The notes beneath the pieces are model-generated. The model was not told the origin of the DNA. It saw only the letters and a program-made list of their open reading frames with translations, and made no database searches. This document shows positions 7,734-16,428 of a stretch of DNA of 64,000 nt, in pieces (position 1 is the stretch's first letter; each line of letters starts with the position of its first letter). This DNA is from Sipunculus nudus (taxonomy: Eukaryota; Annelida; Sipuncula; Golfingiida; Sipunculidae), in assembly GCA_026874595.1 (NCBI GenBank), contig JAPPUL010000081.1, forward strand, positions 250,001 through 314,000, given 5' to 3'. The translations under genes and the position numbers were made by a program.

Positions 7734-9200
7734 CTACCTATTATACGATGATTCTATCTTTAACTTCTTTCTATATTTTGAAACCGTCCGACGTGCTATC
7801 TCTATACCTTGTTTCTTCAAAATCTCTGCTATCTTTTGATCACTTAAACTCTCTTTTGTCCCTTCATTCGCTATAATCCCTTTTATCACTTCTTTTATAC
7901 TACGGCTTGATATTATATTACTTCCCTTTCCTATCCCTCCTGAAAACAAGTATTTTAACTCATATATACCCCAAGGAGTTTCAACATACTTATTTGACAC
8001 AACGCGACTTACCGTTGATTCATGCATATTTATTCTTTCTGCTATGTCTTTCAATACTAGGGGTCTTAAATACATTGCTCCTTTCTTTAAAAAATCGTCC
8101 TGCAAAATTACAAGCTGTTCCATCACCTTAAGCATAGTCTCTTTTCTCTTCTCTATACTTGTTATTAAGAATTTTGCCTCATTATACTTTTCCTTGAAAT
8201 AACTTTTTGTATCTACATTTAAATCTTTGCTATTTAGTAAACTTTTATATTCTACATTTATCCGTATGTTTGGCGTATATCCATCGTTTAGAGTTATTAT
8301 ATATCCACCCACTCCATCGCTCCCATGCTCTATCTTTACATCCGGGCTTATATATTTTGTCTGCTCACTATAAAATCCCCTCCCAGGTATCGGTTCAAGC
8401 GTTCCTATTATAGTCGAGGCTTCGTCTAACTCTTTTTGGGATACTCCATACTTTATTGACAATTCTTTATAGCGCTTCTTTTCAAGCAAATGTAGATCGT
8501 TTTTTACTAAACTTATTATGAATTCTCTCCTCTCTCCCTTACCCTCTAATTGTATCAACAATACTTCAGCCAAATTACGCCCGCATACCCCTGCTGGCTC
8601 AAAGGTTTGTATCTTCTTTATTACTCCTTCTATAACTTCTTTTCTTTCATTAAGAGATTTTGATAGGCTTTCTACGCTTACTAATAAATAACCATCATCG
8701 TTTAACGACGATATTATCACTTCCCCTATAAAGTATTCTCGCTCCGTTAGCCCTTTTACAAATCTTAACTGCGTTAATAAATATTCGGAAAGCCGCTCTT
8801 CTGTTCGCTCGCTTTTTATATATTCTTGATTGAAGATTTCTTCTTTGGGGTTAGTACTATTTTTTCTGCTATAATAACCACTGTCACTTGTCTGTTCAAA
8901 TAACTCAACATCAACCAGCTCGCCTCTTGCACCCTCTCCTTTAACTTCTTCGCCTAATAAAGATTCTTCTTTTGAAATATCTTCCCCTCTTTCTAGACCA
9001 CTTATTTCCTCTACTCCTTCTCCTTCTCCTACTTCTTGCTCATTTACACCTTCTTCTAAAAACGGATTTTGAGATAGCTCTTGCTCAAGTACTCCTGCAA
9101 GCTCTAAACTTGACATTTGTAGTAGCTTTATCCCTTGCTGTAGCTGAGGCGATAATATCTGCTTTTGGCTTTGTTGTAGACCTAGATGCATCTTTTTCAT
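7734..9200 (-). CDS. rpoN: RNA polymerase sigma-54 factor
   Basis: 488 residues. Region I is the Gln-rich LGLQQSQKQILSPQLQQGIKLLQ segment at the N-terminus. An acidic Glu/Gly-rich linker (about 52-100) follows, then the core-binding domain (LLTQLRFV...EREYFIGEVIISSLNDDGYL), the HTH (LKDIAERINMHESTVSRVVSNKY) and the RpoN box ARRTVSKYRK (469-478), which contacts the -24 element. Sigma-54 requires an AAA+ activator; a candidate is encoded at 18239-19618. Flanked by lptB upstream and hpf downstream in the conserved order. Confidence 0.96.
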   Translation of the reverse strand: MKKMHLGLQQSQKQILSPQLQQGIKLLQMSSLELAGVLEQELSQNPFLEEGVNEQEVGEGEGVEEISGLERGEDISKEESLLGEEVKGEGARGELVDVELFEQTSDSGYYSRKNSTNPKEEIFNQEYIKSERTEERLSEYLLTQLRFVKGLTEREYFIGEVIISSLNDDGYLLVSVESLSKSLNERKEVIEGVIKKIQTFEPAGVCGRNLAEVLLIQLEGKGERREFIISLVKNDLHLLEKKRYKELSIKYGVSQKELDEASTIIGTLEPIPGRGFYSEQTKYISPDVKIEHGSDGVGGYIITLNDGYTPNIRINVEYKSLLNSKDLNVDTKSYFKEKYNEAKFLITSIEKRKETMLKVMEQLVILQDDFLKKGAMYLRPLVLKDIAERINMHESTVSRVVSNKYVETPWGIYELKYLFSGGIGKGSNIISSRSIKEVIKGIIANEGTKESLSDQKIAEILKKQGIEIARRTVSKYRKKLKIESSYNR

Positions 9201-9394
9201 TTTTATCTTTATATATTTCTAGTTATACTCAATATATATTCTATAACTTAATTCTGTAACCAGCACCTTTTGTGCTCTCATTTGCTCCCTGCTTTTCTAA
9301 CTCCCATATCCAAAGTATATCATTTTTACTTTTTAAAAGCAATCAATTTTATAACCCTTGCTTAAGTTTATTAACCTCTTATCCTCCACTTATG

Positions 9395-10120
9395 CTACAA
9401 TGTGAATTTATCTCCTAAATAGATCTTTTTTACCTGTTCATTGTAAGCTAGCTCTTTTGGAGTACCATGAAATTGTATCTTTCCATCTGCCAAGATATAT
9501 GACCTATCTGTTATATTCAAAATCTCACGTGCATTATGATCTGTTATCAATACCCCTATCTTTTCTTTATGTTTTAGTTGAATTATTATCTTTTGTATCT
9601 CCTCAACCGCAATTGGATCTACCCCCGCAAATGGCTCATCCAATAACAAAAATAATGGATCCGATGCCAAAGCACGTGCTATCTCTGTACGTCTTCTCTC
9701 TCCTCCTGATAATTGAAAGCCATACGCTTTTCGTATATGTACTATAGAAAACTCTTCAAGTAGCTTTTCCAATTTCTCCTTCTTTTCACTCTTGCTTAAT
9801 TTTTGTATTTCCAATATAGCCATTATGTTCTCTTCTACACTAAGTTTTCGGAATACCGATGACTCCTGCGCCAAATACCCTATCCCCAGTTTCGCCCGCT
9901 TGTACATCGGGTATCTTGTTATATCTTTTTTGTCCAGAGTAATCTCTCCCCTATTTGGTAAGACTAGTCCCACAACCATGTAAAATGTTGTCGTCTTACC
10001 TGCTCCATTTGGACCCAGAAGCCCGATTACCTCTTGGTCTTTTACATGAAAAGAAACATCCTTAACTACTTCTCGCTTTTTATATGATTTTCCTACGTTA
10101 TGAATCTCAAGTAATGGCAT
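9395..10120 (-). CDS. lptB: LPS export ABC transporter ATP-binding protein
   Basis: 241 residues. Walker A is GPNGAGKT (36-43), the signature is LSGGE (137-141), Walker B is LFLLLDEP (156-163) and the switch histidine is H195 in ITDHN. The ERRRTEIARAL and FAGVDPIAVEEIQ stretches are characteristic of LptB. LptB powers extraction of lipopolysaccharide by LptFG; neither lptF nor lptG is in the window. The start lies 2 bp beyond the stop of the LptA-like gene, as in many lptA-lptB pairs. The 194-bp gap to rpoN shows no gene. Confidence 0.93.
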   Translation of the reverse strand: MPLLEIHNVGKSYKKREVVKDVSFHVKDQEVIGLLGPNGAGKTTTFYMVVGLVLPNRGEITLDKKDITRYPMYKRAKLGIGYLAQESSVFRKLSVEENIMAILEIQKLSKSEKKEKLEKLLEEFSIVHIRKAYGFQLSGGERRRTEIARALASDPLFLLLDEPFAGVDPIAVEEIQKIIIQLKHKEKIGVLITDHNAREILNITDRSYILADGKIQFHGTPKELAYNEQVKKIYLGDKFTL

Positions 10121-10122
10121 AC

Positions 10123-12720
10123 CTATTCTTTCTTAGTATCCTTGCTATTATCGCTATTATCACCTTCTCCTACTATCTTTACACCGCCTTCCCGCCTACC
10201 TAATATGACTATCTCTTTTGTCTTTGCATTCAATATTATCTTGTCTCCTGATATGTAACTTGATTCCTCTACTACACTTGCATCGTTTAATATTTCTAAT
10301 ATCTCTTTTTCCTCATAATATTTACCCTGATTCCCATACAAGTTCTTCTTCCCCTGTACTATCTTTAGATTATTTAAGGCTACAGATTCTCTTTTTTTGC
10401 CATACCTAATTATCCTATCTGCAAAAAACGTTAGCTCTTGATCCCTATCCTTATACACTGCCTTGCCTCGTGCCTGCATTATCTCCTCATTTACTTTATA
10501 GCTTATAACATCTGCGAATATCTTTATTCGTCTAAGAGTATTTATATATTGCCCATCCTCTCTTACCTCTATTTCTGTCTCATCTCCATCAAGCTCTATC
10601 TCTATCCTCCGTCCAGATATTATACTATCTTCTAACTGAATATAAGGCTCTCCAATCATTATATACTTTTCTTTATCCCCATCTCCTACTGATGGTCTAA
10701 ATATTATCTTATCTGCAAAACCAGTTAACTTCTCATCCACAAGCTCACTATTACCATCTAGTATGAACTCCTCATTACCTTGTCTATCTTTTGTATACAA
10801 AACCTTATCCGCATAAGATTGCTTATAGTCATTCCTGTTCATTATATGAGAGTTTCCCTTTACCAAGAGTCTATCACTATATTCTGGATTATTTGCATAT
10901 GTATATACTTCTATCTCATCTCCCTCCACTGTTACATCAGGTTCTACAATCCTTACTCCTCCTTTTAAAATCACTTTCTCATCGTCTTCCTTACTCTCTC
11001 TTTTTGGTATGTTATAATAGATTATCTCTTGTGCATACCCTGTACTATCTTCTCTTTCTAGGATACCATTATTATACAAATTCAATACTTCTTTATTACC
11101 TTGTGTTTTATAATATATCTTTTCTCCACTCCCTTTAAGCCCCTTGCCCTCTATCTTGCCACTCCCACTTATCTTTATTACCTTATCTTTTGTCTGCCCC
11201 TTACCTCCAAGCCTCTTATACTCTATCTTATCTCCAGATGCTTTGTTTTTTGAATCCAATATCTTGCCTCCCCCTATTAATAACGCCTCTCCTTTCTCAT
11301 CATCGTATTCTAGATAGTTTGCACTGGCCTTAAAATCTTTTGCCTTATAATATGAACCACCTTCTAATATTAATTTGCTATTCCCGCTAAATTCAAGCTT
11401 CTGTCCTCCACTCTCTGTATCTCCTTCCCTTAACTTGATTTTATCTTTTGCATGCCCCTCTTCTGTCTTTAAATTATAACTTATATATCCCGCACTCAAA
11501 GACCTATCTCCTCTCTGCTCCACCCTCGCATTCCCTTCAAGATTTACTATCTCTTTGTCTGGATAATATTTTATTACCTTCGCTTTCCCTTTTATCTTTA
11601 TTTTATTACGGATATCTTTTTCATCTACATCTAATATGTAAAATACTGCAGACCCTCTCATAACCCCCACCCTAATACCACCACCTTCCTTATAGTCTAT
11701 CCTATCCGCAAAAGCTGCACTCTCATAATCATTTACTTGTGCATTCCCAATTAAGGCATATTCTGTTGACTCTTCTTTTAACTTATACTTTATTAAGCTC
11801 GCTCGGCCTGTCCGCTTATAAACTCCGTAGAATAGTTTATCAGCTCCTTTCTTACTAAATCTTTCTACTTTATCTTTACTCTCCTCTTTTCTAATATAAT
11901 ATTCATAAACCACTGGCTTGTATTCTAATATCGCACGCGCTGGCTCCGTATTATAATATGTTATCTTACCTGCTTGAAGCACTTTGTAAGGCTTCCCATT
12001 AAGCAGTGAGCCCTTAGACGATAACTCTTCTATCTTTGTTTCTCCCTTCAATAACGCTTTCTTCGTCTCTCCGTAATTATATCTTATATGATTTGCTCTT
12101 ATGTGGCGATTACCATCTTCTATTTTTGCATTCCCATCTAGTATTATATCTTTTTCATTTAGTAGTATCTTTATCCGATTTGCCTTATATGCCTTGCCCT
12201 TCTCATGTATTACAGGCCCATCTTCAAGCAGTATCTCTCGTAACTTTATATTATACGTTACAACTCCTGCATTAGCATTTGTACCCTCTTCCCCTGCCGT
12301 TATTCTTACATCTTCTCTTGCTACATATTTATTCGTACCTATTCGTTCAAGTATTCCTCCTTTTAGTGTTATATTATCCTTTAAACCTATTAATTTTGTA
12401 TTTCCAACTAGGCGGGCATTCTTTGTATTTACAAAATAATTAAATATATTACCAAATACTTCAATCCCCTCATCGTAATCAAATAATCTTACCTTACCCC
12501 TCCCCTCTACACGCTTCTCATCTACATAATATTTAATTATTCGTGCATTAAGTAAATCATTCCCATTCTGGACTTTAGGCTTGCCTATTAAATCCCAATA
12601 CTTCCCTTCTCCGTGGTAGATCTTCTTTCCTGCATCTATTATAACCGTATCTACATCACGTCCTACAACAACTCCTACGCTAATAAATAATATATATATT
12701 GTTATTATTAGTTTTTGCAT
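10123..12720 (-). CDS. Very long LptA/OstA-like periplasmic protein
   Basis: 865 residues with an N-terminal signal peptide (about 1-20). The rest is an almost uninterrupted series of OstA/LptA-type strands, seen as repeated A..I.YY......L.GN..V / GDKI.Y....E...L.G patterns (for example GKAKVIKYYPDKEIVNLEGN, and ADKIIF, ADRIIRY). E. coli LptA is about 185 residues and oligomerises to bridge the periplasm; this chain is long enough to hold many stacked jelly-roll turns in one molecule. There is no LptD beta-barrel end. It sits directly upstream of lptB, which supports LPS transport. The family call is firm, the single-chain bridge role is inference. Confidence 0.75.
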   Translation of the reverse strand: MQKLIITIYILFISVGVVVGRDVDTVIIDAGKKIYHGEGKYWDLIGKPKVQNGNDLLNARIIKYYVDEKRVEGRGKVRLFDYDEGIEVFGNIFNYFVNTKNARLVGNTKLIGLKDNITLKGGILERIGTNKYVAREDVRITAGEEGTNANAGVVTYNIKLREILLEDGPVIHEKGKAYKANRIKILLNEKDIILDGNAKIEDGNRHIRANHIRYNYGETKKALLKGETKIEELSSKGSLLNGKPYKVLQAGKITYYNTEPARAILEYKPVVYEYYIRKEESKDKVERFSKKGADKLFYGVYKRTGRASLIKYKLKEESTEYALIGNAQVNDYESAAFADRIDYKEGGGIRVGVMRGSAVFYILDVDEKDIRNKIKIKGKAKVIKYYPDKEIVNLEGNARVEQRGDRSLSAGYISYNLKTEEGHAKDKIKLREGDTESGGQKLEFSGNSKLILEGGSYYKAKDFKASANYLEYDDEKGEALLIGGGKILDSKNKASGDKIEYKRLGGKGQTKDKVIKISGSGKIEGKGLKGSGEKIYYKTQGNKEVLNLYNNGILEREDSTGYAQEIIYYNIPKRESKEDDEKVILKGGVRIVEPDVTVEGDEIEVYTYANNPEYSDRLLVKGNSHIMNRNDYKQSYADKVLYTKDRQGNEEFILDGNSELVDEKLTGFADKIIFRPSVGDGDKEKYIMIGEPYIQLEDSIISGRRIEIELDGDETEIEVREDGQYINTLRRIKIFADVISYKVNEEIMQARGKAVYKDRDQELTFFADRIIRYGKKRESVALNNLKIVQGKKNLYGNQGKYYEEKEILEILNDASVVEESSYISGDKIILNAKTKEIVILGRREGGVKIVGEGDNSDNSKDTKKE

Positions 12721-12770
12721 CGTTCCTATTATGCTCTTTTTTCTAATATTTTTAATAGTAGTAGTTTTTT

Positions 12771-13883
12771 TTAATAGTAATTTACAAAATTCTCTTCTAG
12801 GTATTTTCTTTTTGCTTTTGTTATCTTTGTGTAAACACCATGTGGATACTCTTTATATAGCATCATCAAATATTTATAACTATTATAATAATCCTTTATA
12901 CTCGCCTTCTTATAATAACATTCAAATAGAATATAAAGTACTATTTCTTTTAACTTATATCCTTTTGCATCTTCAGCCTCATCAAAACCTTCCTCCAGCA
13001 GCAACCCTTCAAAATGTTTTATTGCATCCTTGTAATTACCTTCTGCAAAAGAAATTTTCCCCAACAATACTTTTGCTCTTTGTTTCTCTTCTAACTCATT
13101 TGTTAAGGTTAATATATTTGCATAGGTCGTTTTTGCCTTCTTATAATTTACACTATCTTTATATAACTTGCCAAGCCTGAATAATAATCTTACTTTGTCA
13201 TCTAACTTCTCTTGACTCTCCAATATCTTCTCATATAATCTTATCGCCTCTTCGTACCTCTTTAACCTTATTAAGACCTCTGCTTCAAGCAAATAAACTT
13301 CTACTAAAAGTTTTGACAACTTATAGTTTGATTTATAATATTTTATGTTTTTATAAGCCGACTTATACAAACCTAATTTATATAAGTTTTTTATGTAGTC
13401 ATAATGTGCCTTATCGTCATTTAAGAAGTAACCCCTATCAACATAAGAACCTCCTACCTTTTGACCATCACTACCTCCCTCATTTACCTTCCCCTCACCC
13501 ATCCTCTCCTCTGTCCTTTTAGCCACTTTTTCACCACCAGCCCCTCTTATCACTATCTCATGTCTTTCGTGCTCTTGACTCCTATCATATTCATACTCTA
13601 ATACCACCTCCGTCCTCGATGCTTCAAGTGCTTTGAATATATAGGATTGAAATGGCTCTTTTATATCTTCAAGAAGGCTTAGTATACTTGCATCATAACT
13701 TCTTATTCTCCACTTCCCAGGCCCTACCTTCCTCGGCGCTATTACTAGAGTTTGTCCCCGTTTTACTTCATGCTTTATCCACTCCGATTTATACCCATAT
13801 ACTATATCGAAAATCCCTGTAAATTGTACTAGCTCTAATAATACAACCATTAATAATACTTTTAATAATACTTTTCTCAACAT
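12771..13883 (-). CDS. Exported TPR-repeat protein
   Basis: 370 residues. A hydrophobic N-terminus (about 1-30) is a signal peptide. A short beta-rich region (about 33-105) is followed by a Gly/Glu-rich linker and then at least five TPR-like helix pairs (for example LGLYKSAYKNIKYY, RYEEAIRLYEKIL, NYKKAKTTYANIL, NYKDAIKHFEGLL). The N-terminal part (KHEVKRGQTLVIAPRKVGPGKW) has a LysM-like opening but I cannot assign a full LysM. It is 51 bp upstream of the LptA-like gene on the same strand. Function not known; a periplasmic scaffold is likely from architecture. Confidence 0.7.
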   Translation of the reverse strand: MLRKVLLKVLLMVVLLELVQFTGIFDIVYGYKSEWIKHEVKRGQTLVIAPRKVGPGKWRIRSYDASILSLLEDIKEPFQSYIFKALEASRTEVVLEYEYDRSQEHERHEIVIRGAGGEKVAKRTEERMGEGKVNEGGSDGQKVGGSYVDRGYFLNDDKAHYDYIKNLYKLGLYKSAYKNIKYYKSNYKLSKLLVEVYLLEAEVLIRLKRYEEAIRLYEKILESQEKLDDKVRLLFRLGKLYKDSVNYKKAKTTYANILTLTNELEEKQRAKVLLGKISFAEGNYKDAIKHFEGLLLEEGFDEAEDAKGYKLKEIVLYILFECYYKKASIKDYYNSYKYLMMLYKEYPHGVYTKITKAKRKYLEENFVNYY

Positions 13884-13941
13884 CCCCTCTCCTTATACAC
13901 TCTCTTTGTTTTCCTCTTATAATTCATTTAATTCATTCTGA

Positions 13942-13993
13942 TATCTATCTTCTTTATCTATCTTCTTTATCTATCTTCTTTATCTATCTTCTT
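13942..13993. repeat. Four perfect 13-bp tandem repeats
   Basis: TATCTATCTTCTT is repeated four times without mismatch. One end writes the last codons and stop of the 79-residue membrane protein (stop at 13980); the rest lies 59 bp upstream of the TPR gene start. Unit gain or loss would leave the small protein unchanged, because its stop is inside the first unit read. Confidence 0.95.
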
Positions 13994-14219
13994 TAGGCAC
14001 TAGCGGAATTACTGTATCTGTTCTTTCAAGCGCTTTGTAATATAGGTGTTTCATATTAAGTTCCTTTACTGCCGCTTGGCGAGATACTTCCATCTCACGT
14101 CTTTTCATCAACGATATTGCAAGCACCAGTATTATTACTAATAACAAACACATTAATACTATTCGCTTCCAATAACGTGATATTAACTCTCTTATTGTAT
14201 TTAATATATCTAATAGCAT
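13980..14219 (-). CDS. Small single-pass membrane protein
   Basis: 79 residues. One clear transmembrane helix (about 21-38, IVLMCLLLVIILVLAISL), with basic residues on both flanks and a short C-terminal soluble part ending VPKEDR. I do not recognise a family. It is in the same orientation as the envelope operon below it (TPR, LptA-like, LptB), where a small membrane protein could act as an LptC-like or assembly partner; it is shorter than LptC (about 190) and shows no LptC pattern, so that is only a thought. The C-terminus is written by the 13-bp repeat. Confidence 0.5.
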   Translation of the reverse strand: MLLDILNTIRELISRYWKRIVLMCLLLVIILVLAISLMKRREMEVSRQAAVKELNMKHLYYKALERTDTVIPLVPKEDR

Positions 14220-14381
14220 AAGGCCCCTTCCTTGTTCTGTTCTCTTTTTAAAAACAATTTTATCCTTTTTTTATTTTTATTTTCCCTCTTCTCATATCGG
14301 GTTATTAACTTTTTTATTTATTATTAATTTTTTACCATATTCTTTCTTGGGACTCTTTCTTAACACAAAATCATAGCAATT

Positions 14382-15710
14382 ATGAGACACTTTACTAACA
14401 CTAACCACCTCTTCGATTTCATTTATTCTCATATCAATTATGAACAAAAGAATTATATCCCTTACAAAACTTCATTCTCTTCTAATATCGTCTCCCAGGC
14501 TCTTTATCTTCTTAATAACCCTCATCGCAAATTTAAAATTATTCATATTGCCGGCACCAACGGGAAGGGCTCTTTCACTTATATCTTGTCTGCCCTTCTA
14601 CATTCAAAGAACTTAAGTGTCGGCGCCTTTACTTCCCCTCACCTTATATCTTTAAATGAGCGCATCCTTATTAATCATTCTAATATCTCGGATGAACTCC
14701 TTATTAACGCTGCTAACTACATCTATTCCATTTATCATAACCTGTTTTCTAAACCCTCTTTCTTTGAACTTATTACCATTATCGCTCTTGCCGCTTTCTC
14801 TTTAGCCAATTGCAAATATGTTATCTTAGAAACAGGTCTTGGGGGACGACTTGATAGTACCAACTTCGCTTCCGATAAACTCTCTGTCATTAATACCATC
14901 GATTACGACCATACCAGCTCTTTAGGTAATTCCATCTATGATATTGCTTCTGAGAAAGCTGGCATTATCAAAAAATCTAATATCGTTCTTATCGGAAAAC
15001 AAAGGCATAGTGTTTTATCTCTAATTACTAAAACCGCTGTCAGCCAAAAGGCAGCTAGGATCATCGCTTATAACAAAGATTTCTATATTAAGAACTTTAA
15101 ACGTTTAAAAAACAATTCCAAATTTTTCTCCTTCGACCTATTCTCAAACCTACATCCACAGGCTAACATCTTTTCTAACTTAATCCCTCTACATCAATCC
15201 CTAAACATTTCTCTTGCCATTCAAGCTTTATATCTTCTTAAGTTAGATTTCCATTTTGAACATATTAATCTTTCCTTGCAAAATTTATCCCTAAAGGCCC
15301 GTTTCCAATACTTCAAAAATATATGCCATACCATTGTCGATGGCGCGCATAACCCACATGCTATTAAAGCCCTTTTCTTAAATCTTAAATTACATTTCAA
15401 GCACTCTAATTACAAAGTCCTTATTATCTCTATTAATTATGGCAAGGATTTTAAAGCCATTATCCGTATTCTTATCCCCTTTTTTGACTTGATTATTATT
15501 TGTCCTCTTAAGGCATCTTTCAAAAAAGATATTTCTAAACAAATATTTTCTTTTACCAAATCTATTCACAACAATACCATATTCAAAAACTCTTTTATTA
15601 ACGCTTTTTTCTTCGCTAAACAATTTTTGCAAAAAGATGACCTTTTGGTTATTACTGGCTCTTTTTATCTCGTTGGGCAGGCTTTAGATTATTTTCAAGC
15701 TAAATATTAA
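14382..15710 (+). CDS. folC: Bifunctional folylpolyglutamate/dihydrofolate synthase
   Basis: 442 residues. The Mur-ligase-type P-loop is HIAGTNGKGS (55-64), followed by FTSPHL, ETGLGGRLDSTN, NTIDYDHTSSLG, SEKAGIIK and the C-terminal DGAHNPHA. It adds glutamate to dihydropteroate and to folates. It stands alone on the + strand between - strand blocks, and its coding strand is pyrimidine-rich: Ile is mostly ATT/ATC rather than the ATA used by most genes here, and Leu is often CTT. That matches a gene lying against the local strand bias. Converges with a TPR gene 14 bp downstream. Confidence 0.93.
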   Translation: MRHFTNTNHLFDFIYSHINYEQKNYIPYKTSFSSNIVSQALYLLNNPHRKFKIIHIAGTNGKGSFTYILSALLHSKNLSVGAFTSPHLISLNERILINHSNISDELLINAANYIYSIYHNLFSKPSFFELITIIALAAFSLANCKYVILETGLGGRLDSTNFASDKLSVINTIDYDHTSSLGNSIYDIASEKAGIIKKSNIVLIGKQRHSVLSLITKTAVSQKAARIIAYNKDFYIKNFKRLKNNSKFFSFDLFSNLHPQANIFSNLIPLHQSLNISLAIQALYLLKLDFHFEHINLSLQNLSLKARFQYFKNICHTIVDGAHNPHAIKALFLNLKLHFKHSNYKVLIISINYGKDFKAIIRILIPFFDLIIICPLKASFKKDISKQIFSFTKSIHNNTIFKNSFINAFFFAKQFLQKDDLLVITGSFYLVGQALDYFQAKY

Positions 15711-15724
15711 ATCTAAGCTAAGTT

Positions 15725-16378
15725 CTATAATCCTATCCCCTCTTTTAAATCTATATTTTGTCTTTTTAGCTCTCTTTCTATCTTCTTGAATTTCCTTAAA
15801 TATATATTTGCAACGAAATAACTCTCTTTCTCTTTATAAAGTATTGCCATATTGAAATAATAATACGCCAAATGTAATTCCTTTTTAGGTCCTTTTAACG
15901 CATTTTTTAGTGCTAGCTTATAATAATACACTCCTTGCTTGTAAGCTTTCCTTTTCCTATACGCAAGTGCCATATTATTATAACTATTACTTATCGCCTC
16001 TGCCCTATTATACTTCTTTGCCAGGTATAATGATAGATTATAATATTTTAACGCCTCTTCTAAATTATTATTCTTTGAGTGCAAGTTCCCTAATAAATTG
16101 TAACCCCTTAAAAGCCCTTCTTTATCCTTTAATTCTTTACTGAAATATATGTATTGTTTGTAATAGCCAAATGCCTTATCGTACTCATTCATCGCTGTTG
16201 ATATATTTCCAAGCCTTAAATAGGCCGGCCTATAACTAAAATTTATACTAAGCGCTTTTCGGCATAAATAACTTGCCTTCTTATAATCTCTATTAAAGTA
16301 TGGTATGTCGCTTTGTTTGAAGAAATCTGCTTCCCTAGTCTTTTTTATTTGCTTTTTTATTTGCTTTTTTATCTCCAC
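15725..16378 (-). CDS. TPR-repeat protein
   Basis: 217 residues with about five TPR units (SYRPAYLRLGNISTAMNEYDKAFGYYKQ, GLLRGYNLLGNLHSKNNNLEEALKYY, and others). There is no signal peptide; the N-terminus is Lys-rich (KKQIKKQIKK), made by a 12-bp tandem duplication. Cytoplasmic location is likely. Function unknown. It is 50 bp downstream of the phosphohexomutase gene on the same strand. Confidence 0.7.
   Translation of the reverse strand: MEIKKQIKKQIKKTREADFFKQSDIPYFNRDYKKASYLCRKALSINFSYRPAYLRLGNISTAMNEYDKAFGYYKQYIYFSKELKDKEGLLRGYNLLGNLHSKNNNLEEALKYYNLSLYLAKKYNRAEAISNSYNNMALAYRKRKAYKQGVYYYKLALKNALKGPKKELHLAYYYFNMAILYKEKESYFVANIYLRKFKKIERELKRQNIDLKEGIGL
16343..16366. repeat. 12-bp tandem duplication at a gene start
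   Basis: TTTTATTTGCTT occurs twice in tandem, in frame with the N-terminus of the TPR gene, giving the repeated KQIK block. Confidence 0.85.
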
Positions 16379-16428
16379 TTTCTAGCCTCTTTCTAGCTCT
16401 ATCTTATCTTCAAAGCGTTTTATATGTT

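Noticed and set aside
8972-9259. Leu-rich open frame on the + strand opposite rpoN
   Set aside because: It is the complement of the acidic linker of rpoN; typical shadow frame.
10123-12720. Full LptD (outer-membrane LPS assembly) call
   Set aside because: No C-terminal beta-barrel or LptD signature is present; the chain is OstA-like strands throughout.
13942-13993. 13-bp repeats considered as origin iterons
   Set aside because: No initiator gene, no DnaA boxes seen, and similar short duplications occur all over the window.
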